Positions 53,506 through 64,000 of a stretch of 64,000 nucleotides of DNA are shown here, piece by piece; position 1 is the first letter of the stretch, and the number at the start of each line of letters is the position of its first letter. Below the pieces are notes generated by a model. The model was not told the DNA's origin, did no database searches, and saw only the letters and a program-made list of their open reading frames with translations. The stretch lies in the NCBI GenBank assembly GCA_037074705.1, contig CM073593.1, forward strand, positions 104,493,738-104,557,737, read 5' to 3'. The DNA comes from Zhengitettix transpicula. Its lineage: Eukaryota; Arthropoda; Insecta; Orthoptera; Tetrigidae. The position numbers and the translations under genes are program-made.

Positions 53506-53542
53506 AGACGTTTCGATACATTTTATTGTATCTTCTTCTGGT
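53506..53542 (-). ncRNA. Hammerhead-like motif
   Basis: The minus strand reads CAGAAGA, A, GATACA, ATAAAA, TGTATC, GAAACGTCTTG. Stem II is a perfect 6 bp. The first box has A for T (CAGAAGA). Confidence 0.4.
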
Positions 53543-53854
53543 CTTTTCCTAAAGAGGCGGTAATTACAAATGATTAGATTTATGGTATAGTTGTACATGA
53601 AGTAAACGAAGGCAAGCTAAAGTACACAAAAAAGAAATAATGAACAACTTAGAAAAGTAATGTAATAAATTAGCACAACTAAACGATTAACACAGTTTTG
53701 AAAAAGGGGTCAGAGGCACACAAGTGCATACAAGTGCTTGTGTTTTACAAGCACAGAAGCTACAAGCCGTGAAAAAGGCCATCGTCAAATTTAATTAAAA
53801 GAATTATGATGGGGAAAATATAGCCTGCATCAGGTTGAGGCACTTTAACACCGG
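53543..53854. other. Unique DNA
   Basis: No gene seen. ACAAGTGCATACAAGTGCTT is a short local repeat. Confidence 0.35.
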
Positions 53855-54065
53855 ATCAGGAGTCGACAGGTATAGTTCATTTCCTGGTCCGGTCGACTTT
53901 TCCTAACCTGAAAACTCAAGTTGTATTTTTTTTCGTCCATTAGTCCTGGAAAAAGGAAATAGGGTGCGATTTTTTCAATTTTTCTACGTTACGATTATAA
54001 GAGTTACAAGAAATTATTTATGGTTCGTTATTTATTATGCTTCTTTGAATAATCGTATGTTTCGT
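53855..54065. repeat. Dispersed fragments: CCTGGTCCGGTCGAC word and family T-related repeat
   Basis: 53890-53900 has CCTGGTCCGGTCGACTTTTC, shared with the B-box fragments elsewhere. 53936-54065 (minus orientation) repeats the segment at 52030-52175 (GTCCATTAGTCCTGGAAAAA, GTGCGATTTTTTCAATTTTT, CTACGTTACGATTATAAGAG). Confidence 0.45.
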
Positions 54066-54744
54066 AAAGATATAAAAATATTTATCCTGAAACATGTTCC
54101 GCGTAACTCGAAGCCACGCTTACAAATCGTAAAAGAGGATCATTTCTGTAGCTTTATTTACGTGCGATAGCTTTCCATAAACAAGACTTGTAGACCATTT
54201 CTGCGCATACATTGTCGAACAAGTGGATGATCCGAGGACAGAAGAACAATGCTTCGAAAATCCCCTCTTTTTTTTATATATATATAAATCGCGAGTCCTC
54301 CGTCCAATAGAAATGAAAAATTGCATCAGTTGGCAACCGACGCCGGCGTCCACACAAAAGCGACGCCATCAATATTCATTTCCATTATCGAGATAAATGT
54401 CGGAGCACAGAGTGACTCCACGTAGGTGACTTCAGCACGCACGAGAGACGAGGGGCCGACAGGAAAGCGACTGCCATTGCACAACGATCAGCAACACCGG
54501 AAGGGAGACGAACGGTCGTCAAATACTGCTTGATTGAAATTAGAAACGGGGGCGGGCATAGATATGGAAAGATATAACGGACAACATTATTTATTTAATA
54601 AGACGAAAAGAACACACAGCGAATTATAAGTGACAAGCAACGCATAGATGCCAGATCTGACGAGGGTCTAATTCTTCCAGCACAAAAAAGGGGGGAAACA
54701 ATGTGACAATTCAAAAACATTGAAATAAAAAAAGGGTTTAATCA
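54066..54744. other. Unique DNA with a possible regulatory pocket at 54290-54500
   Basis: GCGACGCCATCAATATTCAT and TCCATTATCGAGATAAATGT lie in complex, GC-balanced sequence. No gene seen. Confidence 0.35.
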
Positions 54745-55264
54745 TTTTTTTAAGGGCAACAGGCTACATGAGGGTGATCCACGTGGTGGCAACTCCCCTT
54801 TAATAGCATAGGAAGGGATTTGAAAGGGGGGATGCGGAAGGGTAGAGGAAGGTAGCCAAGGGTTAAGTAGGGGCCCCCGGGCTATGTTTAAGGATCCTAC
54901 CCTGCATTCGCCTAAAAGTAATGCAGGGAAAACCCTAGAAAAACCTGCACCAGGAAAGTCGGGCATTGGGTACTTGTCCCACGCCCTTCTGATAGCGGGA
55001 GAGGACGTTTGCTGTGGGGACGCAGCATTCCCTTCTCCGTGCCTCGACCAGTTTATGAGGCAGCTGGCCGACTATTCCAATGGGAACAGCGGACAACTCT
55101 TACCGTATGCCTAAGGTCTGTGACCCCGGAACATACACCACTCAAAACAGGCCTCGGCATGTGGGAACCTTAGTACAAAAACGGAGAGGAAAAGGCATCC
55201 CCAAAGTAGCTCCTGCGTGTCTCTCCTATAAGGTTCTGCCTGCGAGAGAATAGGCCTCGCAGCA
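54745..55264 (-). mobile_element. Family S SINE-like retroposon, near full length
   Basis: Poly-T, AGGGCAACAGGCTACATGAG, then complete reversed order to TTCTGCCTGCGAGAGAATAG, GCCTCGCAG (one 5' hairpin). Tail type A. Confidence 0.9.
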
Positions 55265-55450
55265 GTACTCTTATAATATTATAGTTTTTATTGAAATAAA
55301 GTCGTATCTTAACTTCAGTGACATCCAGAAGTGAATTCTTTATATTTATTAAATTAGGCTACTTGAGGTAAAATTAAAATTATTACACAATTAATTAACC
55401 TCCAAAATTATTCATATTTAATATTTTAGTTTCAAATCCACCCATGTCCA
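55265..55450. other. AT-rich spacer
   Basis: Nothing recognised. Confidence 0.35.
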
Positions 55451-55451
55451 A

Positions 55452-55488
55452 AAGACGTTTCGTTACATTTTTTGTGTCATCTTCAGGG
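55452..55488 (-). ncRNA. Hammerhead-like motif, weak stem II
   Basis: The minus strand reads CTGAAGA, TGACAC, AAAAAA, TGTAAC, GAAACGTCTT. The boxes are intact but stem II has only ACA/TGT. Confidence 0.35.
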
Positions 55489-56194
55489 TAATGACATTGT
55501 GTGTTAATTATCCGACTCGTTTATAAGGAGATTGCTCAAGTACACCTTGAAAGAGAATTTTTCCTTTATTTCGTGCTGCGCGTAGTTGGAGACGACGTGG
55601 CAGCGCTGTTTTTTCTTTTTTCCTTTCCGAACATGTTGCAGCGCTTTAGATGAGCGCTCACCGAAACTCTCCAACGAAGCGAACAAACGGTGGTAGTATC
55701 CTAAATGCCTGCATGAATAACAGGCCGTTTCTCGCTCTACCTGCATTATTCATGGTTTCCCCCGCACCAGTGTTGCGGTTACCCACACGTCACGCCCATT
55801 CTGGCAACATGGCCTGATTGTGAATTGCTGCAACTTCATTTTGCCATTAGGAATACGCGCTCGACCCCTTCCAACCCCTTGAAAAGCGTCTCCAGTGTCG
55901 GTTGTCTTACAGCTCGCTAGATTCACCCCCCAACAACCACAACAACCCTTATAATTACATGTATCATGAAATACGTCAGTGTGTGTGTGTGTGCTCGATA
56001 CATACTTGGAACAATCCCATCCACAGATGCTAGAAATCTGATTTCAAATTTGGAATACATTGTTGGAGTAACAGCGCGTGTGGAATATACGTAAAAATAA
56101 GAAAATTAAACTCACGTAGAATGAATAAATAAGCCAATAAATTCAGAATAATTTCAATTTAGATTAGACAAATACTTTTGATGAAAGTGGTATA
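55489..56194. other. Unique DNA, GC-balanced at 55560-55930
   Basis: A (GT)n run lies near 55979-55993. The 80-codon minus frame has no known domain. No gene recognised. Confidence 0.4.
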
Positions 56195-56345
56195 AATGAA
56201 ACGTTTCGACAAGCTATGGGACATCATCGGGTACTGTACTAATAAAAAAAATAAGCAAAAAGGGTGCTTCTTTGTATTGTCTTTTTTTTGTATTAATAAA
56301 ATGCCTACATCACCAAAAATTTGGTCGAAACGTAGTAGTTTTATG
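56195..56345. repeat. Small foldback with hammerhead-like words
   Basis: Left: GAAACGTTTCGACAAGCTAT, GGGACATCATCGGGTAC (minus strand CGATGATGTCCC ... GTCGAAACG). Right: ACATCACCAAAAATTTGGTC, GAAACGTAG, with CCAAA/TTTGG pairing before GAAAC. The two GAAACG ends face outward. The arms are short and decayed. Confidence 0.4.
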
Positions 56346-56469
56346 ATTTAGTTCCGTATAAATTTATTCAATTTATTCTGACTTCATACCCAGATTTTAT
56401 TTATTGTATGTAAAAATTATCAAACTGCCATTTAAAATAATCCGTAACATAAAACGGTGCTTATTGAAC

Positions 56470-56592
56470 CTCGGCCTCCACCCCTCCGCATCCCTCCTTT
56501 CGCATCCCTTTCCTATGCTATATGAGGGGAGTTGCCACTATGTGGATAACCGTATCCATAGCCTGTCTACACCCAAAAAAGAAAAAGAAAAA
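56470..56592 (+). mobile_element. Family S, 3'-end fragment (tail type B)
   Basis: ACCCCTCCGCATCCCTCCTT, ATGAGGGGAGTTGCCACTAT, CCATAGCCTGTCTACACCC, then an AAAAAAGAAAAAG tail. It is followed at once by another S copy in the same orientation. Confidence 0.8.
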
Positions 56593-56611
56593 AAAACCTC
56601 GGCCCGTCCTT

Positions 56612-57145
56612 AAGGCCTGCGAGGGATATTCTCTCGCAGGCAGAACCTTGTAGGAGAGACACGAAGGGGCTACCTTTGGGTGTGCCTTTACCTCTCAGTT
56701 TTTGAACTAAGGTTCCCACAAGCCGAGGCACCTCGACCTGTTTTGAGAGGTGTATGTTCCGGGGTCACAGACCCTGGGCATAAGGTAAGAGTTGTTCGCT
56801 ATTCCCATTGGAATAGTCGGCCAGCTGCCTCCCAAACTGGTCGAGGCACGGAGAAGGGAATGCTGCGTCCCCACAGCTAACTCCTCTCCCGCTATCGGAA
56901 GGGCGTGGGACAAGTACCCAATGCCCGAGTTACCTGATGCAGGTTTTTCTAGGGTTTTCTCTGCATTTCTTTAGGCGAATAGCGGGTAGGATCCCTAAAA
57001 TATAGCTCGGGGGCCCTAGTTAACCCTTGGCTACCTTCCTTTACCCTTTCGCATCCCCCCTTTCAAATCCTTTTTCTATGCTATAAGAGGGGAGTTGCCA
57101 CCATGTGGATTTCCCTCATGTAGCCTGTTACCCCTAAAAAAATTT
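56612..57145 (+). mobile_element. Family S SINE-like retroposon, full length
   Basis: 5' hairpin GCCTGCGAGGGATATTCTCT, CGCAGG; complete order; 3' end CATGTAGCCTGTTACCCCTA and A tail (type A). It sits just downstream of the A tail of the preceding S fragment, as if that tail had been the target. Confidence 0.9.
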
Positions 57146-57149
57146 TTTT

Positions 57150-57330
57150 TTTGTTTACTATAAATATTATATTATACCCTTAGTATAGTTGAAGAATCAT
57201 TATTGTTGCTATTATTACTATATAGTTCTTTATCTTATGTTGGACAGCGTATTTTCTGTTCAACTTGTAATTATTATAATTTTATGTAATGACGTGTCTT
57301 ATTTCTTAATGGAATAAAATAAATCAAATT
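57150..57330 (+). repeat. Family T dispersed repeat
   Basis: TTTACTATAAATATTATATT, GCTATTATTACTATATAGTT, AATTTTATGTAATGACGTGT, CTTAATGGAATAAAATAAAT follow the order of the copy at 33545-33782. Confidence 0.6.
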
Positions 57331-57377
57331 TGTAATTTTTGGGTAATTTTGTAAATAGAAAGTCTAACTCATGAGTT

Positions 57378-57525
57378 GTCCATGATCATTAAACGGATCT
57401 CTGCTTCAATGTCGTCGTCAGTAGTGGATGTGGCTTAGAATATCCGGAAAGCTTTTGACGGACTATTTTAAATGTAATTTACATTGAAATAATAATAATT
57501 TTAGAGAAGGGCTTAATAATGTATT
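57378..57525. repeat. Family F4, small decayed copy
   Basis: GTCCATGATCATTAAACGGA resembles the F4 left arm. ATATCCGGAAAGCTTTTGAC, AAATGTAATTTACATTGAAA and AGGGCTTAATAATGTATTAT match the F4 right arm. Confidence 0.5.
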
Positions 57526-58365
57526 ATATTAATAATAAATATATTTCTCATAATAAATTCAAACGATTTATTAACACATAATAACAAAATTACAATTTAC
57601 CAAATTTTAGTTCTTATCATGAATTATTACTGAAAATAACATCGAAAATTTTATTCCAATATTTTAAATACATTGGATTTATTAATACGGAGTAAGCCTG
57701 AATTAATTATTTACATGGTTACAATGAAGCCAAAAAGTACGAATTTTTTCTAACCATATTCATGTGTAAAATCTGATAAATTAATTAAAATATTCCCTCA
57801 GGCCAACTTTTTCTCACAAGGTTTCATATGTGACTTCCTGTTATTTAAAATCCATGTCCAAGCTCTGACGTATTCGGAGAGCCGAAAGAATCGACTCGTA
57901 GCCATGAATGAATCGACTCTGAACGACTCAACACATCAGAGTCGATCTTGTCCAATCGCTACGTTGGCGGTTTATCTATGATATGTAACAACATTGAAGC
58001 CCGGGTTTGATGATGTTTGCGGACGACGGTAATTAGCGAGGAAATTATTAGAAGCTTCATTTTATAAAGTAGAAAATAATTATGAGAGGATGGAAGAACG
58101 GTTTTTTTATTTTTAGAGGAAAAGAGGTTAGGAATCACAGCTGAGAGGATGTATCAGAACATTCCTTAAATAAATAAATAAATAAAATATATTCAGCTTA
58201 TACCAGATTTCTTAAATCACTATCCACCATTTTATAAAAAAAACTACCCTTGATTTAAATCAACGTAGACGTTGAAGTGGCCCTTCATTTGTCCGCTGTA
58301 GATATATAGGCGGATGAATACTTATGAGATCGTAAGAGGAAGTTGTCTGAAAGATGGAAATGTTA
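57526..58365. other. AT-rich unique DNA
   Basis: At 57885-57950 the words AGAATCGACTCGTA, GAATCGACTCTGAACGACTC and CAGAGTCGATC form a small cluster of GAGTCGA/TCGACTC repeats in both orientations. No gene seen. Confidence 0.4.
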
Positions 58366-58366
58366 A

Positions 58367-58870
58367 TTTTTTTTTAGGGTAACAGGCTACATGAGGGTAA
58401 TCCACGTTGGGCAACTCCCCTTTAATATCATAGGAAGGGATTTGAAAGGGGGGATGCAGAAGGGTATAGAAAGGTAGCCAAGGGTTAACTAGGGACCCCC
58501 GAGCTATATTTTAAGGATTTTACCCTGCATTCGCCTAAAGAAATGCAGGACAAACCCTAGAAAAACCTGCATCAGGTAGGTCGGGCATTGGGTACTTGTC
58601 CAAGTGGAGTTTGCTGTGGGAACGCAGCATTCCCTTCTCCGTGCCTCGACCAGTTTAGGAGGCAACTGGCCGACTATTCCAATAGGAATAGCGAACAACT
58701 CTTACCGTATGCCCAAGGTCTGTGACACCGGAACATACACCTCTCAGAACAGGCTGAGGTGCCTCGGCTTGTGGGAACCTTAGTTCAAAAACGGAGAGGA
58801 AAAGGCATCCCCAAAGGTAGCCCCTTCGTATCTCTCCTAAAAGGTTCTGCCTGCGAGAGAACATTCCTCG
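58367..58870 (-). mobile_element. Family S SINE-like retroposon
   Basis: Poly-T, AGGGTAACAGGCTACATGAG and complete order to TTCTGCCTGCGAGAGAACAT. The 5' hairpin is cut short, and about 20 bp around GTCCCACGCCCTTCCGATAG are deleted near 58600. Confidence 0.9.
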
Positions 58871-59039
58871 AAACATACGTAGACATTAGTTTTAACTTTG
58901 ATGTGTTAGTTCTTATTATTCTGAAGATATTCCTCTCATTCGTTCGTTTCCAATACCTCCACAGAAACGTTTCATGCTAAATAATGTTTTAACAGCAACA
59001 CTTTAATTAACGGATACTTATTTTATCAATTTTATTATT
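58871..59039. other. AT-rich spacer
   Basis: Nothing recognised. Confidence 0.35.
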
Positions 59040-59285
59040 ATCTTAGTTTTCAAAGTAGTTTCTGGGAAGATGGCCGCCAAACTAAGTGATTTCTTGTTTG
59101 ATTAAAAGCGTGACCTTTTACAACTGGCGAGTGTGTGGCTCGGAACCCTTTATTGGCTCGATTTCTTGAGCTCTGGAGACAAACGTCAGAGCCATCAAGG
59201 CGATGCCTTTGTAAAGCCGATAAGCCTTGCTGGTCCGCTTTCAGCCATCTCACAAAGTGACCTCTCGGGGTGTGTGATTTGATTT
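59040..59285. other. GC-balanced pocket, possible conserved element
   Basis: Complex sequence (GATGGCCGCCAAACTAAGTG, CGATTTCTTGAGCTCTGGAG). The 67-codon minus frame has no known domain. Confidence 0.3.
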
Positions 59286-59740
59286 ATTACTGGGGAGGGG
59301 AGAAGAAGAAGAAGAAAAAAGAAAAGCGGTCGACTTCTTAAACAGTTGAGAGGGTTTGAAATTCAACTACATTAAAATTACTAGACTTAAAAAAAACCTC
59401 CTGCGTCTTTATTACGATACAATTAATTATATTCTCATAATAAAGAATTTTTTGGGTACCAAAATGAGATTTTTTTTAGTGAGATTCAGCGGTGGTGGTG
59501 ACGTCATCTCAGTGGGGTCAACGTACGGGCAGTTTTCCCTGGTGGCAGATGCATGAAATTACAATTTAATTAAGAAATTAAATAAGGGTAGTTACAATAA
59601 AGGAAAATAGAGTAAATTATTTTAAAATATAAGCTAGGTTTAAGGATATTATTTCAACTATAAATACATGTATATGTATATCTTATCTTAATTAAAGGTT
59701 AATTTTAAAAAAATTCATTAATACCCTTTAAAAACATTGT
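59286..59740. other. AT-rich unique DNA
   Basis: A GAAGAA run lies at about 59302-59320. No gene seen. Confidence 0.4.
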
Positions 59741-59744
59741 AAAT

Positions 59745-59985
59745 TCAAGCGTCGTTTCACCCTCCTTATTTAGGGCATATTCAGGTGTTTTATATTTTAC
59801 GGAAACACGTTCAATATAAATAAATAAATATCAGCCAGTTTTAAGTAAGATAAATAATTTATTATTGTAAAATTAAACAAAGTTTCATGAGAAATTGACC
59901 TGTCTATCAAAATAAATTTTTAACTTGAACCTGATGAGGTCACGAAATAAGCCACGAAACGTTGTTTAATTCTACATAAATAAAT
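59745..59985. repeat. Small foldback bounded by hammerhead-like motifs
   Basis: At 59786-59750 (minus) the order is CCTGAATA, TGCCCT, loop, AGGGT, GAAACGACG with a 5-bp stem II. At 59931-59968 (plus) it is CTGATGA, then GCCACGAAACGTTGTTT. The cores point outward from a spacer of about 140 bp. The arms are otherwise weakly matched, so this is an old copy. Confidence 0.5.
59931..59968 (+). ncRNA. Hammerhead-like motif with canonical boxes, poor stem II
   Basis: CTGATGA and GAAAC are exact, and ACGTTGTT allows the minimal stem III with U at the cleavage position. The intervening GGTCACGAAATAAGCCAC pairs badly (GTC/GCC-type mismatches). Confidence 0.4.
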
Positions 59986-60962
59986 CTTATTTCTGACTTA
60001 AAATTCGCTGATGTTTATTTATTTGTTTACTCGATAGTCAGAATATGTAATTATATATATATATACATCATTACGTTCAAAACGGTTAAAAGTATCTTAA
60101 TTATCAAACTATAGATGAATTTAAGTATAATTAAGGGATTCTGAAACAATCTCGTGGAAGAAAAAGGAGAATATTTATTTTTTCCTAGAATCGAAAACTA
60201 CCCCAATTGGCTCAGATTCCTACACCTATCACGTTGAATTCTCGAGGGGTGTCTCAGAAGGGTTAATTTTAGAGCCACTCGTCTGTGAAACTCAGACGTT
60301 TAAATTTTACAGAACGTTACATGAAAGTAACGTTACCATGAGGGGGGGGAGGGGGGGAAAAAAGCTGGAACGCTCATTTCTGCGCCGCAGTTTAATTATT
60401 CCTCCTAATATGACGTCTTCGTCCTGAGAGTTTCTCCCCCCCCTCCCCTCCGCTCGTTCCTAATGTGGCGCATTAAGGCAAAGATATTCTATGAGCGCTT
60501 AAGGGCGTAATAGCTGCAGCATTCCTCGACGGTTCCAAATCCACTCTCTAACGTCAAGACATCGCCGCTGAATAATAATTAACTCCCTTCTGCCTCTGCG
60601 TCGCTACATTAGCCAAGGGGAGTCGCACGCACGGGGGAGGCTTTCAGACCTCCTGTACACGACGTCGACAACTTACGGGTTCCTCCCCCTCCCTTCCCCT
60701 CAAAGTGGTAACTAGGCTACATGCATGCATACATGCATTACAGAAACACTTCTCTGGTGCATTTTCCAAATGTCCAGAGATACATTTCTCGACTATAGTT
60801 TGCCCATCGTGAAAGGACATATGTGTATTTTAAAATAATCCTGACCGACGTGGCGACACCGGTCCTCATCTTCCGTATAAGCTCTGTTTATTTCTCTGTC
60901 TAACTACAAATTTGTTAGGCTGCCATGAATAGCAAATTGATTTTTAAACGACTATATTAACC
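59986..60962. other. Unique DNA with G/C runs, no gene seen
   Basis: G runs lie at 60342-60357 and C runs at 60435-60452 and 60684-60700. 60400-60680 is GC-balanced with CTGCGCCGCAGTTTAATTAT. ATGCATGCATACATGCAT lies near 60720. Confidence 0.45.
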
Positions 60963-61312
60963 ACATTCATAATAATAATAATAATAACAATAAGAAGAAG
61001 AAGAAGAAGAAGAAAGATAACCAAAAAACCCAGACAGAATAAGTGATAATATAAATACCACACAACGTTTCTGGGGTCCTTGTCCCTTGCTTCGGCTGAT
61101 GAGAAGATCCTAGAGCGACACAACTGCACTCGTTGCACGATATTTCGGACAGTTTGTGCAGTTGTGTCGCTCTCGGTTCTTCTTAGCACCTGACGAAAGG
61201 AACAAGGATCTCAGAAACGTTGTGTGGTATTTATATTATCTCTTATATTGTCTGTATTTGTCTATCTTTCTTATTATTAATTTTCAATCATACGTAAATT
61301 TTTCATTTTCAC
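60963..61312. repeat. K1 palindromic element, full copy with expanded simple repeats on the left
   Basis: Left flank: (AAT)n and (GAA)n, then GATAACCAAAAAACCCAGAC, ATAAATACCACACAACGTTT, GAGCGACACAACTGCAC. Right: GTGCAGTTGTGTCGCTCTCG, AGCACCTGACGAAAGGAACA, AACGTTGTGTGGTATTTATA, TGTATTTGTCTATCTTTCTT, TTAATTTTCAATCATACGTA. The left (GAA)n replaces the usual AATAAGAAA word. Confidence 0.85.
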
Positions 61313-61494
61313 ATTCATTTTACTGCGAAAAGCCTCTTAAATACGTTTATTTGTTCTAGAAATAACTGCTGAATTTTAATTTTCTATACAAAGAATATTT
61401 AAATTTCGTGTTGAGTAAGAAGATCCTTGGTCTAATCTGGTCAATATAATATTCCTACACATACGTCAGTGTCCGTGGCTTCACGAAAGTCTGT
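61313..61494. other. AT-rich spacer
   Basis: Nothing recognised. Confidence 0.35.
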
Positions 61495-61762
61495 TTGATT
61501 TGATTTATTTTATTCCATTAGTCCTCGTATGAGGATACAGGTTTCCTTGTTACATAAAATTAAAATATAGTCATTGGACTCTTCAGTCATTAACAATTAG
61601 GAGTTAACATAAAAATAACTGAAAATCGAGAACGTAAATTTACCTGTTCCAAAATAACTAAAATAACTATATAGTAATAATAACAGAAAAAATAGTTATT
61701 TAACGTTACTGAGGGTATATTATAATATTTATAGCACCCCAAAAAATACAAAATACGCACTA
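61495..61762 (-). repeat. Family T dispersed repeat, reverse orientation
   Basis: TTTATTTTATTCCATTAGTC, CTCGTATGAGGATACAGG, GGAGTTAACATAAAAATAAC, AACTATATAGTAATAATAAC are the reverse complement of the copy at 33545-33782. The T-rich left end is the family's A-rich tail. Confidence 0.65.
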
Positions 61763-64000
61763 GATAAAAAATAAATATTAAGAGAATTTTTTTTTTGCAA
61801 TACAAAAGTAGACGAATTAATTTAGATGAATTTGAATGACAAGAAATAAGGGTTTCTGTAGCGTCGCTTCACTAAGGCTTGCCTGCAAAATAAGTTTTAT
61901 AACGACTCGGCGAGTCTCTATTCAGTTTTATAACTGGGGTAGGGGGTGAGGCTGCTTTTGATTGTTTCCCGATTTCCGTTACGTTAAGCTCCGTATTTCC
62001 TAAACCGTCCACTGACCATTTTTTTTGTAATAATCTCTTAGTGGAAGGATATTTTAGAGATATATGGGCAGACAAATATTTTTCGTGAGGGAATTATAAA
62101 TAGTAAAACATTATAAGCAGAGGAATAAGGGGGATTGAGAGTTTGTAAGGGATGAAAATTTTCCTATAAGACAACAATGAAATTTTTATTACTTATATAG
62201 GAGGATTAGGATGGGATGGAAGCAGCCACACGGACTTATGCGAGTCTCTAACACCCATGATGGCACTCTAGCCAAAAAAATAGATTAACAAAAGAAATCG
62301 TAAATCAATTAAAGAACCTGAACAGTGCATTTAAGAACCGAAAATGTGGGAGAATGAACGCAGGGTTCTTTTTATTTTATTTTCGTTAAAGTGACTTCCA
62401 CCTCCCTTTAAATTCGACGCAGCGGCAAAACTGTTGATAAATGGAATTGGGAATACGCCAAAATTATGTTTAACCACGCATTTCCGATGGGTTTTGTGCG
62501 GTTAGCCACAGGAAATTGTGCACCTCTCTCGTAGATGGAAACTGAGCGAAATGAGTCGCAGAATTGATGGTGTCAGTTGGCCACAGACAGAAAGGAAATA
62601 GTTAAATTTTAATTCGACGTTTATTTTTACCCTGAATTTGGTTACCACTTTCTATAAAACAAATATTTTAAATACTTTCAATCGTTTTCAATAATTTAAT
62701 GTAAAACACTGTAAAAAAACTATTAATTTGCCAATAAAATGTGTTCTATATATATTAAAAAAATTTATTTGATGTCAAGCAAGAACCGTCAGAGTGAAGA
62801 ATAAGGAGTCATTAAAAATTGAGAAATGAAACTTTGCTTAAAGAACGTAATATTAATTTACAATCACGGGAAATATATTAATAAATAATTATATATATTA
62901 TGGAAACAGACGTAAAAATAAATATATATTTTTAGTACATTTAAATGCAATTGTAATTAAAATATTGGATATTACACATTTTAAACCTCACATTAAATAT
63001 TAAGTACGTTTCCAAAACGTTTCATCCCCTATATAAGGGCAGTTGACGCTAAAGGTATTTAATACTCAATTCAGCAAAGTCCCAGGCTGATACATATCGG
63101 ACTAAATGCCATTTCCAGTTTCTCCCATGCCATTTTCCGTCGTGTTCTTTGTTCTATTTGAATGGGCTTAAATTTACCTCTCTCTCTTTTTTTTTCTCCT
63201 CCTCCGCCAGTGGTCGCGCGCGGAGCGTTGCTCGTCTCCCAGGCAAGTGTGTAATTATTAAAGGTTACAAGCTACCTGGGCTTCCACAAAGAGCCGCCGG
63301 GACAATTAGCTGGCCATTATCGGTTTTAGCGTCCCGACGGTTCCCAGAATTCTTTACCTCACAGGTCACCACCACCATAGAGCCCGATCAGTCTTCATTA
63401 AGGAATTCCCTCAGAGTCCGAGCCTTATTACCTCTCGTCGCTAGCGCTACGTTCATGCTCAGCTCCAAAAAGAAGAAGAAGAAGAAGAAGAAGATGAAGA
63501 ATGGTGTTATTACGATCGTGTACTTCGACGTAACTTCATTATAACATTATTTAATCGCGCATTTCGTAACGAATAAACAAACGAGTACAGTACGAAAGAC
63601 GCAAGGAGATTAGGATACCAACCCGCGATACACGTACATTATATAAAGATTTTCTCTTTCTCGATCCTCGTCATTCTTAAGAGAATTATAACATTTTTGA
63701 ATGTCAACTCTCGACACAAACAATTGTTAACAATTTATGTAATTGATTGTATATGGCTTGAGTCTAATTTTGGCCCCGTTAAACCGATACCTACAGCTCA
63801 TTCTTTTGATATATTTATTTAATCCTCTTGGATTTTAATTTCTAAATTTACTTTAATCTTTTCTGCCACCTCTTCTCTCTTTCTGCTGTCAGCCTCATTT
63901 ATTTATCTAATCGTTTTTTTGGCTATTTTTATGCGTATGTTTTATTAATTTATTTAATTCTTTCTGTCAGAATATATTTTTAAATATATTTAATCCTTCT
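61763..64000. other. Unique DNA to the window end, no convincing gene
   Basis: GC-balanced pockets lie at 62390-62600 and 63180-63460. The second includes GGGACAATTAGCTGGCCATT and might be a conserved element or a coding exon. The 131-codon plus frame at 63149-63544 crosses it but ends in a lysine run from (GAA)n and shows no known domain. The rest is AT-rich. Confidence 0.4.

Noticed and set aside
56707..56913. Recurring open frame of about 68 codons (starting MSHALPIAGEE) antisense to several family S copies
   Set aside because: It follows from the shared sequence of a repeat. Copies are truncated and frameshifted at random, sense frames are open as well, and there is no sign of selection on the protein.
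63149..63544. 131-codon plus-strand frame
   Set aside because: It starts in a T-rich tract and ends in a (GAA)n-encoded lysine run. The middle could hide an exon, but nothing in it is recognisable.

Overview
The window looks like a gene-free stretch of a large, AT-rich, transposon-laden eukaryotic genome, most probably an arthropod (an insect or a crustacean). This rests on the repeats I can recognise. There is a Penelope-like element relic with reverse-transcriptase and GIY-YIG remnants, and there are two non-LTR retrotransposon fragments of types common in insects. There is also a Helitron-like element with a TC start, a CTAG end and the GC-rich terminus often seen in arthropods. I cannot name the species. 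I see no convincing host protein-coding gene, tRNA, rRNA, CRISPR array or bacterial-style operon. Almost all open frames lie inside repeats, microsatellites or GC-richer non-coding pockets.

Layout. 1-6.4 kb: AT-rich DNA dominated by a 1.6-kb foldback (716-2345) whose arms are tandem repeats, plus two partial copies of its core family (called K1). 6.6-13.3 kb: a dense cluster of a GC-rich, A-tailed SINE-like repeat (family S), two duplicated segments (D1, D2) and a 5'-truncated LINE tail. 13.3-18.3 kb: mostly unique AT-rich DNA with GC-richer pockets. 18.3-24.6 kb: several foldbacks followed by the Penelope-like relic. 24.6-34.7 kb: K1 copies, a Helitron, a 470-bp foldback (family F4), family T repeats and two S copies. 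35-39.1 kb: a perfect 315-bp palindrome, the second D2 copy and two tandem S units. 39-44 kb: mostly unique DNA with a 170-bp tandem repeat and a LINE reverse-transcriptase relic. 44-51 kb: S copies, a foldback, and two tandem arrays (about 230 and about 105 bp). 51-61.8 kb: K1 copies, a Helitron-like element with an internal 345-bp duplication, S copies and foldbacks. 61.8-64 kb: unique AT-rich DNA.

The most interesting pattern is that many foldbacks carry, at the outer part of each arm, a hammerhead-ribozyme-like core: CTGANGA or a close variant, a short hairpin, then GAAAC followed by GTTG or GTCG. The cores point outward. Hammerhead ribozymes are known in Penelope-like elements, and a Penelope-like relic lies in the same window. 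My inference is that several repeat families here (F2, F3, F4, K1 and others) are non-autonomous derivatives that keep paired ribozyme-like termini. Stem II is clear in some cases and absent in others, and no activity can be shown from sequence alone.
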